Part shown: positions 1 to 8,207 of the stretch, piece after piece
Numbering within the stretch: the first letter of the stretch is position 1
Layout of the letters: every line of letters begins with the position of its first letter
DNA from: JBMOOG01 sp049324535
Lineage (GTDB): Bacteria > Pseudomonadota > Alphaproteobacteria > Rhodobacterales > Rhodobacteraceae
Length of the DNA stretch: 64,000 nucleotides
Reading direction: 5' to 3'
Assembly (NCBI GenBank): GCA_049324535.1
Contig: JBMOOG010000001.1
Coordinates: 558,001 to 622,000, forward strand
Program-made: the position numbers and the translations under genes
Notes under the pieces: generated by a model
Told to the model about the DNA's origin: nothing
The model's database searches: none
Seen by the model: the letters and a program-made list of their open reading frames with translations, nothing else

Positions 1-243
1 CGGGATCCGGGGCCGCTCGGGCTGCTGGCCGTGGTCATGCACGGCGCCCTCTATCTTCTGATCGTGCTGGTGCCGCTCGCGGGCGGGCTGGCCTGGTTTG
101 CCGGCATCGAGGCGCTGGGCGACGTCCACGCGCTTCTGGCGAACGTGCTGATGATCGTCGCGGGGCTGCATGCGGCCGCCGGTCTCTACCACGGCCTCGT
201 CCTCAAGGACGGCGTCATGCGTCGGATGCTGCGGCCGGCGTGA
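1..243 (+). CDS. Cytochrome b561 family protein, C-terminal part
   Basis: The reading frame is open from the first base, so the gene begins before the window; 80 codons are visible, ending in TGA. The residues form two hydrophobic segments. His residues sit where b561 proteins bind heme: MHGALYLL in the first helix, then DVHALLANVL and GLHAAAGLYHG in the second. This matches the last two helices of di-heme cytochrome b561, an inner-membrane quinol-linked electron carrier. The tail is short and basic. Its redox partner cannot be told from this fragment. The family call is good; the precise role is unknown. Confidence 0.7.
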   Translation, partial: RDPGPLGLLAVVMHGALYLLIVLVPLAGGLAWFAGIEALGDVHALLANVLMIVAGLHAAAGLYHGLVLKDGVMRRMLRPA

Positions 244-259
244 GGGCCTGAACGCGGAT

Positions 260-289
260 CGCCCCGCGCCCGGATTGCGGTTCGGGGCG
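260..289 (+). terminator. Possible stem-loop after cytochrome b561
   Basis: Arms CGCCCCG (260-266) and CGGGGCG (283-289) pair perfectly around a 16-base loop. It lies between two convergent genes and is followed by a short pyrimidine stretch (TTCTCTCC) without a clean T-run. It could serve as a terminator for the b561 gene, but high-GC DNA gives such stems by chance. Confidence 0.35.
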
Positions 290-314
290 GTTCTCTCCGG
301 GACGACGGGCGCGC

Positions 315-2021
315 TCAGGCCTTGATGAGGCCCATGCTTTCGAGCTTGAGCAGCACCTGGTGGGCGCAGTGGTCCACGTCCACGTTCTCGGTATCGACCC
401 GAAGTTCGGGGTTCTCCGGCACCTCGTAGGGGTCGGAAATGCCGGTGAACTCCTTGATCTTGCCTTCGCGGGCCAGCTTGTAGAGCCCCTTGCGGTCGCG
501 GCGCTCGCACTCCTCGATCGAGGTCGCCACGTGCACCTCGACGAAGGCGCCGAAGGCCTCGATCATTTCGCGGACGGCGCGGCGGGTGGCGGTGTAGGGC
601 GCGATCGGCGCGCAGATCGCGATGCCGCCGTTCTTGGTGATCTCGGACGCGACATAGCCGATGCGGCGGATGTTGATGTCGCGATGCTCCTTCGAGAAGC
701 CGAGTTCCGACGACAGGTGCTTGCGCACCACGTCGCCATCGAGAAGCGTGACCGGGCGACCGCCCATCTCCATCAGCTTGACCATCAGCGCGTTGGCGAT
801 CGTGGACTTGCCCGATCCGCTGAGGCCGGTGAAGAACACGGTGAAGCCCTGCTTCGAGCGGGGCGGCGAGGTCCGGCGCAGTTCCGCCACCACCTCGGGG
901 AACGAGAACCACTCGGGGATTTCGAGCCCCTCGCGCAGGCGGCGGCGGAGCTCGGTGCCCGAGATGTCCAGCACGGTGCAGCCCTCGGGCACTTCGTTCG
1001 CCGGGTAGTACTGGGCCTTCTCCTGCACATAGACCATGTGCTTGAAGTCCACCATCTCGATGCCGATCTCGTCCTGGTAGGTCTTGAACAGCTCCTGCGC
1101 GTCGTAGGGGCCGTAGAAGTCCTTGCCCTGGCTGTTCTTGCCGGGGCCGGCGTGGTCACGCCCGACGATCATGTGGGTGCAGCCGTGGTTGCGGCGGATG
1201 ATGCCGTGCCAGACCGCCTCGCGCGGGCCGGCCATGCGCATCGCAAGGTTCAGCAGGCTCAGCGTGGTGGTGGCGGCCGGATACTTGTCGAGAACCGCCT
1301 CGTAGCAGCGCACGCGGGTGAAGTGATCGACGTCGCCGGGCTTGGTCATGCCGACGACCGGATGGATCAGGAGGTTGGCCTGGGATTCGCGCGCGGCGCG
1401 GAAGGTCAGTTCCTGGTGGGCGCGATGCAGGGGGTTGCGGGTCTGGAAGGCCACGACCTTGCGCCAGCCGACCTTGCGGAAATAGGCGCGCAGTTCGTTC
1501 GGCGTGTCGCGGCGGGCCTTGAAGTCATAGTGCACCGGCGGCTGGATGCCGGTGATCGGGCCGCCGAGATAGACCTTGCCCGCGGTGTGGTGCAGGTAGT
1601 TCACCGCCGGATGGGCCAGATCGTCCGCGCCGAACACCCTCTCGGCCTCGCGCGCCTTGTTCGGCACCCACTTGTCGGTCACGGACAGGATGGCCAGGAT
1701 CACGCCTTCCTGGTCGCGCAGTGCGATGTCCTGTCCGGGCTCGACCCGGGCCGCGAAGTCCTCGGACACGTCGAGGGTGATCGGCATCGGCCAGAGGGTG
1801 CCGTCGGCCAGGCGCATGTGCTCGACCACGCCATCGTAATCGGCCTGCGACAGGAAGCCCTTGAGCGGATGGAAGCCGCCGTTCATCAGCAGTTCCAGAT
1901 CGCAGATCTGGCGCTGCGTCAGATCCCAGGACGGCAGGTTGCCGGCCACGTGCTTGAGTTTCTGCGCCGAATCCGACGAGACGTAGAGCTCCGGGATCGG
2001 AGCGTGGTTGCTGAGCGACAT
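315..2021 (-). CDS. Bifunctional sulfate adenylyltransferase / APS kinase
   Basis: 568 aa. The N-terminal ATP sulfurylase has QTRNPLHRAH (193-202) and GRDHAGPG (287-294); the C-terminal APS kinase has the P-loop GLSGSGKST (399-407). Together they convert sulfate and ATP to APS and then PAPS in the cytoplasm for assimilation; the sulfurylase half can also run in reverse, making ATP from APS. I start at MSLSNHAPIP because AAGGTC lies just upstream; an in-frame ATG 18 codons earlier gives a low-complexity leader. It stands alone on its strand, but its position beside a sulfur-oxidation island is notable. No aprAB is visible. Length and domain order are those of the fused Sat-CysC family. Confidence 0.95.
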   Translation of the reverse strand: MSLSNHAPIPELYVSSDSAQKLKHVAGNLPSWDLTQRQICDLELLMNGGFHPLKGFLSQADYDGVVEHMRLADGTLWPMPITLDVSEDFAARVEPGQDIALRDQEGVILAILSVTDKWVPNKAREAERVFGADDLAHPAVNYLHHTAGKVYLGGPITGIQPPVHYDFKARRDTPNELRAYFRKVGWRKVVAFQTRNPLHRAHQELTFRAARESQANLLIHPVVGMTKPGDVDHFTRVRCYEAVLDKYPAATTTLSLLNLAMRMAGPREAVWHGIIRRNHGCTHMIVGRDHAGPGKNSQGKDFYGPYDAQELFKTYQDEIGIEMVDFKHMVYVQEKAQYYPANEVPEGCTVLDISGTELRRRLREGLEIPEWFSFPEVVAELRRTSPPRSKQGFTVFFTGLSGSGKSTIANALMVKLMEMGGRPVTLLDGDVVRKHLSSELGFSKEHRDINIRRIGYVASEITKNGGIAICAPIAPYTATRRAVREMIEAFGAFVEVHVATSIEECERRDRKGLYKLAREGKIKEFTGISDPYEVPENPELRVDTENVDVDHCAHQVLLKLESMGLIKA

Positions 2022-2193
2022 GGCCTGACCTTGATCCAAGCGCGGCGCGGGGGCACCGCCGTTGCGCGGGGGCATAGACCCGAACCGCGCTCGAGTTCAA
2101 GTGAAACGCACAGGCCGCGCGCAAATCGGACCGATAGTGCCGCACTGCGGCAAATCCGGAAACGGCGGTCCTTCCAGAGGCCAGCGCGCGGGA

Positions 2194-3138
2194 CTAGGCG
2201 TCCTGCGCGGCCAGCCATTCCTCGGCATCCAGCGCCGCCATGCAGCCCATGCCCGCCGAGGTTACGGCCTGGCGGTAGACGTGATCGGTCAGGTCGCCCG
2301 CGGCGAAGACCCCGGGGATCGAGGTCTCGGTCGAGCCCGGCTTCACCTTGACATAGCCGCCGTGGTGCAGCTCGAGCTGGTCCTTGACCAGTTCGGAGGC
2401 GGGCGCATGGCCGATCGCCACGAAGAAGCCCGCGCAGGGGATCTCCGAGGTCGCCCCGGTCTTGACGTCGCGGACGCGGACAGCCGTCACGCCGAGCGGC
2501 ATCTCGGTGCCCAGGATCTCGTCCACCTCGTGGTTCCACAGAACCGCGACCTTCGGATTTTTGAAGAGCCGGTCCTGAAGGATCTTCTCGGCGCGCAGCG
2601 AATCCCGGCGGTGGATGAGCGTGACCTTGGTCGCGAAGTTCGTGAGGAACAGCGCCTCCTCGACCGCGGTGTTGCCGCCGCCGATCACCACGACCTCCTT
2701 GCCGCGGTAGAAGAAGCCGTCGCAGGTGGCGCAGGCCGACACGCCGAAGCCCTTGAACTTTTCTTCCGACGGCAGACCGAGCCAGCGCGCCTGCGCGCCC
2801 GTGGCCAGGATGACCGCATCGGCGGTGTAGATGGTGCCGCTGTCGCCCGTTGCCGTGAACGGTCGTCGGGACAGGTCGAGCCGCGTGATGGTGTCGCCGA
2901 TGATCTCGGTCCCCATCGCGCGGGCGTGCTCCTCCATCCGCGCCATCAGTTCCGGACCCATCACCATCGCGTCGCCGGGCCAGTTCTCGACCTCGGTGGT
3001 GATGGTGAGCTGGCCGCCCGGCTGGATGCCCTGCACGAGGATCGGGTTCAGCATCGCGCGCGACGAATAGACCGCGGCGGTGTAGCCGGCCGGGCCGGAA
3101 CCGATGATGAGAACCTTGCTGTGGCGCGTGGCGGACAT
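2194..3138 (-). CDS. trxB: Thioredoxin-disulfide reductase
   Basis: 314 aa, the usual length. The FAD-binding motif GSGPAG is at 13-18, the redox-active CATC at 136-139, and an NADPH-binding GGGNTA follows. It uses NADPH to reduce thioredoxin in the cytoplasm. It is divergent from an Lrp/AsnC regulator across 198 bp, an arrangement I recognise from Rhodobacterales. That intergenic region contains an AT-rich stretch (AAATATTATTGCG near 3274) that could hold a promoter or Lrp site. Nothing is unusual in the protein. Confidence 0.95.
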   Translation of the reverse strand: MSATRHSKVLIIGSGPAGYTAAVYSSRAMLNPILVQGIQPGGQLTITTEVENWPGDAMVMGPELMARMEEHARAMGTEIIGDTITRLDLSRRPFTATGDSGTIYTADAVILATGAQARWLGLPSEEKFKGFGVSACATCDGFFYRGKEVVVIGGGNTAVEEALFLTNFATKVTLIHRRDSLRAEKILQDRLFKNPKVAVLWNHEVDEILGTEMPLGVTAVRVRDVKTGATSEIPCAGFFVAIGHAPASELVKDQLELHHGGYVKVKPGSTETSIPGVFAAGDLTDHVYRQAVTSAGMGCMAALDAEEWLAAQDA

Positions 3139-3336
3139 GGCGGACCTTTCGGCTTGGCGGTCGTGGACCTCGGTTGGCCCTCATATATGGCCCGCTGGCG
3201 CGGGCGGAAAGAGGCGTTGCGACCGCCGCGGCGGGGCGTGACGGAGGGCCGCGGTTTGTTGCGTGATCCTGAAATATTATTGCGTGGCATGGTGTCTGCG
3301 GCTAAGTATCGTAGCCACGCCGCGCAGGAGTGACCG

Positions 3337-3837
3337 ATGGCCAATCACAAGCTCGACGAGATCGACCGCCGGATTCTGGCCGAACTTCAGGCGGACGGGC
3401 GGATGACCAATGTCGAGCTCGCGCGCCGTGTGGGCATTTCCGCGCCGCCCTGCCTGCGCCGGGTCCGCACCCTCGAGGAGGCGGGCTACATCCGCGGCTA
3501 CCACGCCGATGTCAATCCGCGCGGGCTCGGGTTCGAGGTGCAGGTCTTTGCCATGGTCGGGCTGCACAGTCAGGCCGAGGCGGACCTTTCGGCCTTCGAA
3601 CAGCGCTGCCGAGGCTGGCCGCTGGTGCGCGAGTGCCACATGCTGAACGGCGAGATCGACTTCATCCTGAAGTGCGTCGCGCCGGACCTGTCGTCGTTCC
3701 AGAGCTTCCTGACCGAGCACCTGACCTCGGCCCCGAACGTGGCCAGCGTCAAGACGAGCCTTGTGATCCGCTGCGCCAAGGACGAGCCGGGTGTGCCCTT
3801 CGACGTGCTCGAGGCGCGGCTGGCGCAGAACGCCTGA
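3337..3837 (+). CDS. Lrp/AsnC family transcriptional regulator
   Basis: 166 aa. Residues 6-60 form the AsnC-type winged helix (LDEIDRRILAELQADGR, then ELARRVGISAPPCLRRV); the rest is the RAM/AsnC ligand-binding domain. Such proteins form octamers and sense amino acids. It is divergent from trxB and ends shortly before the Hint gene on the opposite strand. The ATG is preceded by CGCAGGAG, a good ribosome binding site. The target genes are unknown; autoregulation and control of trxB are plausible only from position. Confidence 0.92.
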   Translation: MANHKLDEIDRRILAELQADGRMTNVELARRVGISAPPCLRRVRTLEEAGYIRGYHADVNPRGLGFEVQVFAMVGLHSQAEADLSAFEQRCRGWPLVRECHMLNGEIDFILKCVAPDLSSFQSFLTEHLTSAPNVASVKTSLVIRCAKDEPGVPFDVLEARLAQNA

Positions 3838-3860
3838 TCCGCGCCCCGGCGTACGCCGCC

Positions 3861-4655
3861 TCAGACGTCCAGCATCTCGGCCAGTTCCTCGGCGTCGATC
3901 CGCGGATGCGCGACCGTGCCGAAGTCGGCAAAGCTGCGCATGTGCGGGAAGAGGGCAAGGAAGAGCGCGCTCAGATGTCCGCCCATCGTTTCGGAAAAGG
4001 CCGCGCCGGGATGGAAGCTCTCGATCTCGATGCCGCCGGCCCGGATCGAACCGGGATGGCGCAGCACCAAGTGATAGACGGTGATCGGGGCGACCGGACT
4101 GACCTCGATCACGCTGACACCATCCGCAAAGCCGCGGGCGGGCGCGTAGACCTGATCGGTCCCGGCGGTTTCCGAGCAGCGGCGGTCGCGCAGAAGGATG
4201 CGCGCGCGCGGGCCGAGGACGAGGTCGGGCATCGGGCGACCGACGCCGAAGGCCTCGGCGGTGATGCGGACCAGCCGCAGATCCTCGGTCCCGGGGATCG
4301 ACCCGGCCGGATACATGGTCATGGATCCGATCCAGGTCAGCGTCTCGACCCGGCCCTCGGCGGTGACGATGCCCATCCCGGGCTCCAGGTCCTCGACCGC
4401 GACCGGCCCGTCGGTGGTTGCGATCACGGTGCCACGCGCGAGCGCCGAGAAGGCTTCCTCGAAGGCCGGGATGGCCGGCGCAAGGCGGGTGGTGGTGGCC
4501 ACATCGCCGGCCGAGGTCAGGTAGCTGATCTCGTAGCGGCGGGTCAGCGGTGCCGAGCGCGGTGCGCGGGGCTCGGAAGGTGTCCAGATCGAGGGATTTG
4601 TCGAGGAGGAGCGCCGCGGAGCAATTCCGGGAATCGAGCGCTGGGCAAAGGACAT
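3861..4655 (-). CDS. Hint (hedgehog/intein-fold) domain protein
   Basis: 264 aa. The start MSFAQRSIPG has AAAGG about eight bases upstream; a longer in-frame ATG adds nine residues. Residues 75-215 or so resemble the Hint_2 domain common in Rhodobacteraceae, with ARGTVIATTDGPVAVEDL followed by LTWIG and a late IEVSPVAPITVYHLVL block. In self-splicing Hint domains the first residue of the motif is a nucleophilic Cys (CFxxGT); here the aligned residue is Ala (ALARGT), so autocatalysis is doubtful. There is no signal peptide or membrane segment. Its biological role is unknown. Confidence 0.75.
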   Translation of the reverse strand: MSFAQRSIPGIAPRRSSSTNPSIWTPSEPRAPRSAPLTRRYEISYLTSAGDVATTTRLAPAIPAFEEAFSALARGTVIATTDGPVAVEDLEPGMGIVTAEGRVETLTWIGSMTMYPAGSIPGTEDLRLVRITAEAFGVGRPMPDLVLGPRARILLRDRRCSETAGTDQVYAPARGFADGVSVIEVSPVAPITVYHLVLRHPGSIRAGGIEIESFHPGAAFSETMGGHLSALFLALFPHMRSFADFGTVAHPRIDAEELAEMLDV

Positions 4656-4993
4656 TCGTGCAACCTTTCTACTGGTAAACAACGCCGGGTGCCCCCACCC
4701 GAAAACCTTCTCAAATCACTTGCGACACAATCTCGGGGAAACGCGGCCGCTTGTCAAAATCCGGAACGAATTTCCGGAGTGACCCGGCTCAATCCGTCGC
4801 GGGTTCTCGGCACTGTTGAGGGCGGGCGAACAAGTCCCCGGGGTGCACACGCTCTGGTTGCGAATCGGACGGCAACGGCGGCGATCCCGCACGTCCTAGC
4901 CTTTCGTTCGTCGTGAACGATCATATCATCAATAAGCATTCGTTTGTATTGATTGAAACGCCGCGACATCCTGCGCGTGAACGGAGCCGATCC
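4656..4993. other. Gene-free divergent region between the Hint gene and yeiH
   Basis: This 338-bp stretch is the largest gene-free interval. Its left two thirds are unremarkable GC-rich sequence. The right end (about 4918-4960) is distinctly AT-rich and contains an inverted repeat described separately. No stem-loop RNA, tRNA or plausible small ORF with a ribosome binding site is evident. Confidence 0.6.
4928..4953 (+). promoter_or_regulatory. Inverted repeat, candidate LysR (YeiE-like) operator
   Basis: ATCAATA (4928-4934) and TATTGAT (4947-4953) form a perfect 7-bp inverted repeat with a 12-base spacer. It lies 41 bp before the yeiH start and inside the only AT-rich patch of the region. LysR regulators bind such AT-rich interrupted dyads, and a LysR gene directly follows yeiH. 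Binding by that regulator is inferred. Confidence 0.5.
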
Positions 4994-6010
4994 ATGTCCA
5001 CGCACGCCACGACCTCGCCACGCCCCTTCGCGCCCACCCTCGGCCATCTCGCCCCCGGCATCGCGCTGGCGGCGACGATCGCCGCGGCGGGGTTTGCGCT
5101 GCGACAGGTGCCCGGCATCGGCGTCCTGAGCCCGATGATCCTGTCCATCCTGATCGGGATCCTCCTTCACAACCTCGTCGGCACACCGCATCGCGCCAAG
5201 GCGGGGGTCGCCTTCACCATGCGGCGCATCCTGCGGGCCGCGATCGTTCTTCTCGGGCTGCAACTGACGCTCGGACAGGTTGCGGCGGTCGGGGCCGCCG
5301 GAATCGGGGTGATTGCGGCAACGCTGGTGGCGACGTTCGTCTTCACCAAATGGGCCGGACGTGCGTTTGGCGTCGAGCGCGGACTGGCCGAGCTCATCGG
5401 CGCGGGAACGTCGATCTGCGGGGCATCGGCGGTGATCGCCTGCAACACGGTGACGCGGGCCCATGACGAGGATGTGGCCTACGCGGTGGCCTGCGTCACG
5501 GTCTTCGGCTCGGTCGCGATGTTCCTCTACCCGATGCTGGCGGCGCCCTTCGCGCTCGACCCCGGGCACTACGGCCTGTGGTCGGGGGCGTCCATCCACG
5601 AGATCGCGCAGGTCGTGGCCGCGGGCTACCAGTTGGGCCCGGAGGCCGGCGAGGCGGCCACGGTCGCCAAGCTGTCGCGCGTGCTGATGCTGGCGCCGCT
5701 GGTGCTGAGCCTGGCCGCGCTGGCCCGGGCCAGGGGGGGGAAGGCCGGTGCCAGGGTGCCGATGCCCTGGTTCGTCCTCGGGTTCATTGCCATGATGCTG
5801 GTCGCAAGCTTCCTTCCGCCGCCGCCCGCGCTGAAATCGGTCATCGTCACCACCACCACCTTCATGCTGTCGATGGCGCTGGCGGCGATGGGGCTCGAGA
5901 CCGACCTGCGCAAGCTCAAGGCCAAGGGGTTGCGGCCGCTGGCGCTCGGCGCCGTCTCCTTTCTCTTCATCGCGGTTTTCAGCCTGACTCTGGTGAAATG
6001 GCTCCTGTAA
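4994..6010 (+). CDS. YeiH-family putative sulfate/sulfite exporter
   Basis: 338 aa with about ten hydrophobic segments, typical of the UPF0324/YeiH inner-membrane family. The signature region GAGTSICGASAVIACNTV is clear (codons around 5401-5455). The ATG has GGAG at 4983-4986. YeiH proteins are annotated as putative sulfate exporters; in enterobacteria the paired LysR protein YeiE responds to sulfite, which makes sulfite a plausible substrate. Here the LysR gene follows after 9 bp in the same direction, and the pair converges on the sHdr sulfur-oxidation operon, whose expected product is sulfite. Transport direction and substrate are inferred. Confidence 0.88.
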   Translation: MSTHATTSPRPFAPTLGHLAPGIALAATIAAAGFALRQVPGIGVLSPMILSILIGILLHNLVGTPHRAKAGVAFTMRRILRAAIVLLGLQLTLGQVAAVGAAGIGVIAATLVATFVFTKWAGRAFGVERGLAELIGAGTSICGASAVIACNTVTRAHDEDVAYAVACVTVFGSVAMFLYPMLAAPFALDPGHYGLWSGASIHEIAQVVAAGYQLGPEAGEAATVAKLSRVLMLAPLVLSLAALARARGGKAGARVPMPWFVLGFIAMMLVASFLPPPPALKSVIVTTTTFMLSMALAAMGLETDLRKLKAKGLRPLALGAVSFLFIAVFSLTLVKWLL

Positions 6011-6019
6011 GCTTGCAGG

Positions 6020-6919
6020 ATGACACTCGAGCAGTTGCGCATCTTCCTGGCCGTGGCCGAACGCGAGCATGTGACGCGGGCGTCCGAGGTTCTAAACCTG
6101 ACGCAGTCCACCGTCAGCGCGGCGATCGCTGCGCTTGAGGCGCGGCTCGGGCTTGCCCTGTTCGACCGGATCGGGCGGGGCATCGCGCTGACCGAGGCGG
6201 GACGACTGCTGATGGGCGAGGCCCGGGCCGTGCTCGCCCGCGTGGCGCAGGCCGAGGCGGCGATGGCCGGCCTGGCCGGTCTGGATCGCGGGCGGCTGGT
6301 CCTCGCTGCCAGCCAGACGGTGGCCACCTACTGGCTGCCGCCGCGTCTCCACCGGTTCCGCGACCGGCACCCGGGCGTGGCGCTGGAGCTGTCCATTGCC
6401 AACAGCGCGGCGGTGGCGCGGCGCGTCGAGGAAGGGCTGGCGGACCTTGGCCTGATCGAGGATGCGATCGACCTGCCGGGCGTGGTCGGGCGGCCGGTCG
6501 CCGAGGACGAGATGGTTCTGGCGGTCGCGCCCGCCTTGGCACGGCAGGCCGGGATCGCCGAGGGTGCGGAAGTGGGGGCGGAAACGCTGCGGCGGTTGCC
6601 CTTCGTCTTCCGCGAGCCGGGGTCGGGCACGCGCGCGATGTTCGAGCGCGCGCTCCACGGCCTGGGCGTCGCGCCGGACACGTTGACCATCGTGCTGGAG
6701 CTGCCCTCGAACGAGGCGGTCCGCATCGCCGCCGAAGACGGCGCCGGAGCCGCCGCCCTGTCGCGTCAGGTCGTGTCGGGGGCGCTGCGGGCGGGTACGC
6801 TGATTGCGCTCGGTGTGCCGCTGCCGCGGCGTGCCTTCACCCTTCTGAGGCACCGCGAGCGAACGCTGTCGCCCGCGGCCCGTGCCTTTTCCGCGATGCT
6901 GGGGCCTTCCGAGGCGTGA
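6020..6919 (+). CDS. LysR family regulator (YeiE-like)
   Basis: 299 aa. The N-terminal LysR winged helix is clear (MTLEQLRIFLAVAEREHVT, then LNLTQSTVSAAIAALEARLG). The rest is a type-2 periplasmic-binding effector domain from about residue 90. It lies 9 bp after the YeiH exporter, so the two are probably co-transcribed, unlike the enterobacterial arrangement. The upstream dyad at 4928-4953 is the best candidate operator. YeiE identity rests on neighbourhood and general similarity; the effector is not shown by sequence. Confidence 0.85.
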   Translation: MTLEQLRIFLAVAEREHVTRASEVLNLTQSTVSAAIAALEARLGLALFDRIGRGIALTEAGRLLMGEARAVLARVAQAEAAMAGLAGLDRGRLVLAASQTVATYWLPPRLHRFRDRHPGVALELSIANSAAVARRVEEGLADLGLIEDAIDLPGVVGRPVAEDEMVLAVAPALARQAGIAEGAEVGAETLRRLPFVFREPGSGTRAMFERALHGLGVAPDTLTIVLELPSNEAVRIAAEDGAGAAALSRQVVSGALRAGTLIALGVPLPRRAFTLLRHRERTLSPAARAFSAMLGPSEA

Positions 6920-6946
6920 CGCCCCGGCGCCGGCCGCCCAGGGGCG

Positions 6947-7174
6947 TCAGCTGGTGTGCCGGATCACGAACTTGTAGACGTTGCCGTCCTGGCCGCTCGA
7001 CACCATCTCGTTGCCGGTGGTGCGGCAGAAGGCCTCGAAGTCGGCTACGGCGCCCGGGTCGGTCGCAAGGATCTCCAGCGTGCCGCCGGTCGGCAGCTCC
7101 TTCAGCGCCTTCTTCGCGCGCAGGATCGGCAGCGGGCAGTTCAGCCCCTTGGCGTCCAGAACCTGATCGGCCAT
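6947..7174 (-). CDS. tusA: TusA-family sulfur carrier
   Basis: 75 aa. The invariant CPxP motif is present with the sulfur-binding Cys at residue 13 (LNCPLP). TusA proteins carry a persulfide on this Cys in the cytoplasm and hand sulfur to partners. Last gene of the sHdr operon, 16 bp after dsrE2. The start MADQVLDAKG has GGGAG upstream; a longer frame is low-complexity. In sHdr organisms TusA delivers sulfane sulfur with DsrE proteins to the sHdr complex, which is its likely role here rather than tRNA thiolation. Confidence 0.93.
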   Translation of the reverse strand: MADQVLDAKGLNCPLPILRAKKALKELPTGGTLEILATDPGAVADFEAFCRTTGNEMVSSGQDGNVYKFVIRHTS

Positions 7175-7190
7175 TCGTCTCTCTCCCTGG

Positions 7191-7685
7191 TCAGATGTAG
7201 AGGTTGATGTCGCTTTTCGCGGCGGCGTCGACCCACGAGGCTGCCCCGCCAAGGATCGGCCCGTCGATCATGTCCTCGCGCTTGTATTCGAAGAGGTCCA
7301 TCGTCATCTGGCAGGCGATCATCTTGACGTCGGCCTCGAGCGCCAGATCGCGCAGTTCCTGGATCGAGGCGACGCCCTTCTTCTTGATCATGCCCTTCAT
7401 GACGTTGGTGACGATCCGGTCAACGCCCGGCACCGCGCCGATGAGGTTCGGCATCTGGAAGTGCATGCCGCCGAAGGGCACTTCCATGGCCGGATTGCCC
7501 AGCGTCGAGACCTTGAGGTCGAGATCCTTCTTCAGGAGTTGCAGCCCGTAGAAGGTGAAGAACATCGTGGTCTCGATGCCCATCGCCGCGGCGGTCGTCG
7601 CCAGGATGAAGGGCGGATAGGCCCAGTCCAGTGTGCCCTTGGTGACGATGATCGTCATCGACTTGGCGTTGGTGTCGTCGAGCAT
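7191..7685 (-). CDS. dsrE2: DsrE2-type sulfur-transfer protein
   Basis: 164 aa of the DsrE/DsrF/DrsH-like fold. A single conserved Cys lies in IACQMTMDLFEY (Cys125), the usual position of the persulfide-forming residue. A hydrophobic stretch near residues 23-50 and lysine-rich KGMIKKKGV follow the pattern of DsrE2 proteins. It lies between lbpA and tusA, 77 bp after lbpA, with GGGGAGAG before the ATG. It is expected to move sulfane sulfur together with TusA. The family call is strong; membrane association is possible but unproven. Confidence 0.9.
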   Translation of the reverse strand: MLDDTNAKSMTIIVTKGTLDWAYPPFILATTAAAMGIETTMFFTFYGLQLLKKDLDLKVSTLGNPAMEVPFGGMHFQMPNLIGAVPGVDRIVTNVMKGMIKKKGVASIQELRDLALEADVKMIACQMTMDLFEYKREDMIDGPILGGAASWVDAAAKSDINLYI

Positions 7686-7762
7686 CTCTCTCTCCCCTGG
7701 GGGCCTCTCCCTTGCGCCCCGATTGGCCCTGCGCGCCGATCCGGGCGCAGGGCGATGCGATG

Positions 7763-8206
7763 TCAGCCGGCGCAGCCGGCGAAGGAATCGGCGGCCATCT
7801 TGGCCTCGTAGGGGCCGGCCACGGCGGTGCCCGGAACCAGCATCGCCCTGGCTGCGGCCGGGTCGGCCGGCCGCACCTTGACCATCCAGCCCTTGCCGTA
7901 GGTGTCGCTGTTGGCGAGCTTCGGGTCGGCGGTCAGCGTGTCGTTCACCTCGACGATCTCGGCGGTGAACCCGACCTTCGCGGGGCCAACCCATTTGCCC
8001 GACTCGACCGTGGCGATCGACTTGCCGCCCTCGATGGTCTTGCCGGCCTTCTTGGCGGTGAACGCGACCAGCTGGCCCGCCATCGCGGTGGCAACCATCG
8101 TCATGCCGGCGGTGTAGGTGCCATCGCCGTTGTCGCGATACCAGATGTTGTTGTCGACATCGTAGAGAAGGTCGTCGGGCAGGTTGCAACCGCGTACCAC
8201 GGGCAT
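7763..8206 (-). CDS. lbpA: Lipoate-binding protein LbpA (GcvH-like)
   Basis: 147 aa of the GcvH fold. The lipoylated lysine is Lys71 in VESGKWVG; glycine-cleavage H proteins normally read ESVKA there, and the SGKW form with this operon context marks an LbpA of sulfur oxidation. The enzyme partners (gcvT, gcvP) are absent. LbpA is thought to take electrons or a bound sulfur intermediate from the sHdr complex in the cytoplasm. It begins one base after the stop of the 156-aa gene. A ligase able to lipoylate it is encoded at 15745-16821. Confidence 0.92.
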   Translation of the reverse strand: MPVVRGCNLPDDLLYDVDNNIWYRDNGDGTYTAGMTMVATAMAGQLVAFTAKKAGKTIEGGKSIATVESGKWVGPAKVGFTAEIVEVNDTLTADPKLANSDTYGKGWMVKVRPADPAAARAMLVPGTAVAGPYEAKMAADSFAGCAG

Positions 8207-8207
8207 G

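Noticed and set aside
7763..8206. Glycine cleavage H protein
   Set aside because: No gcvT or gcvP next to it, lipoyl site ESGKW instead of ESVKA, and sHdr genes on both sides favour LbpA.
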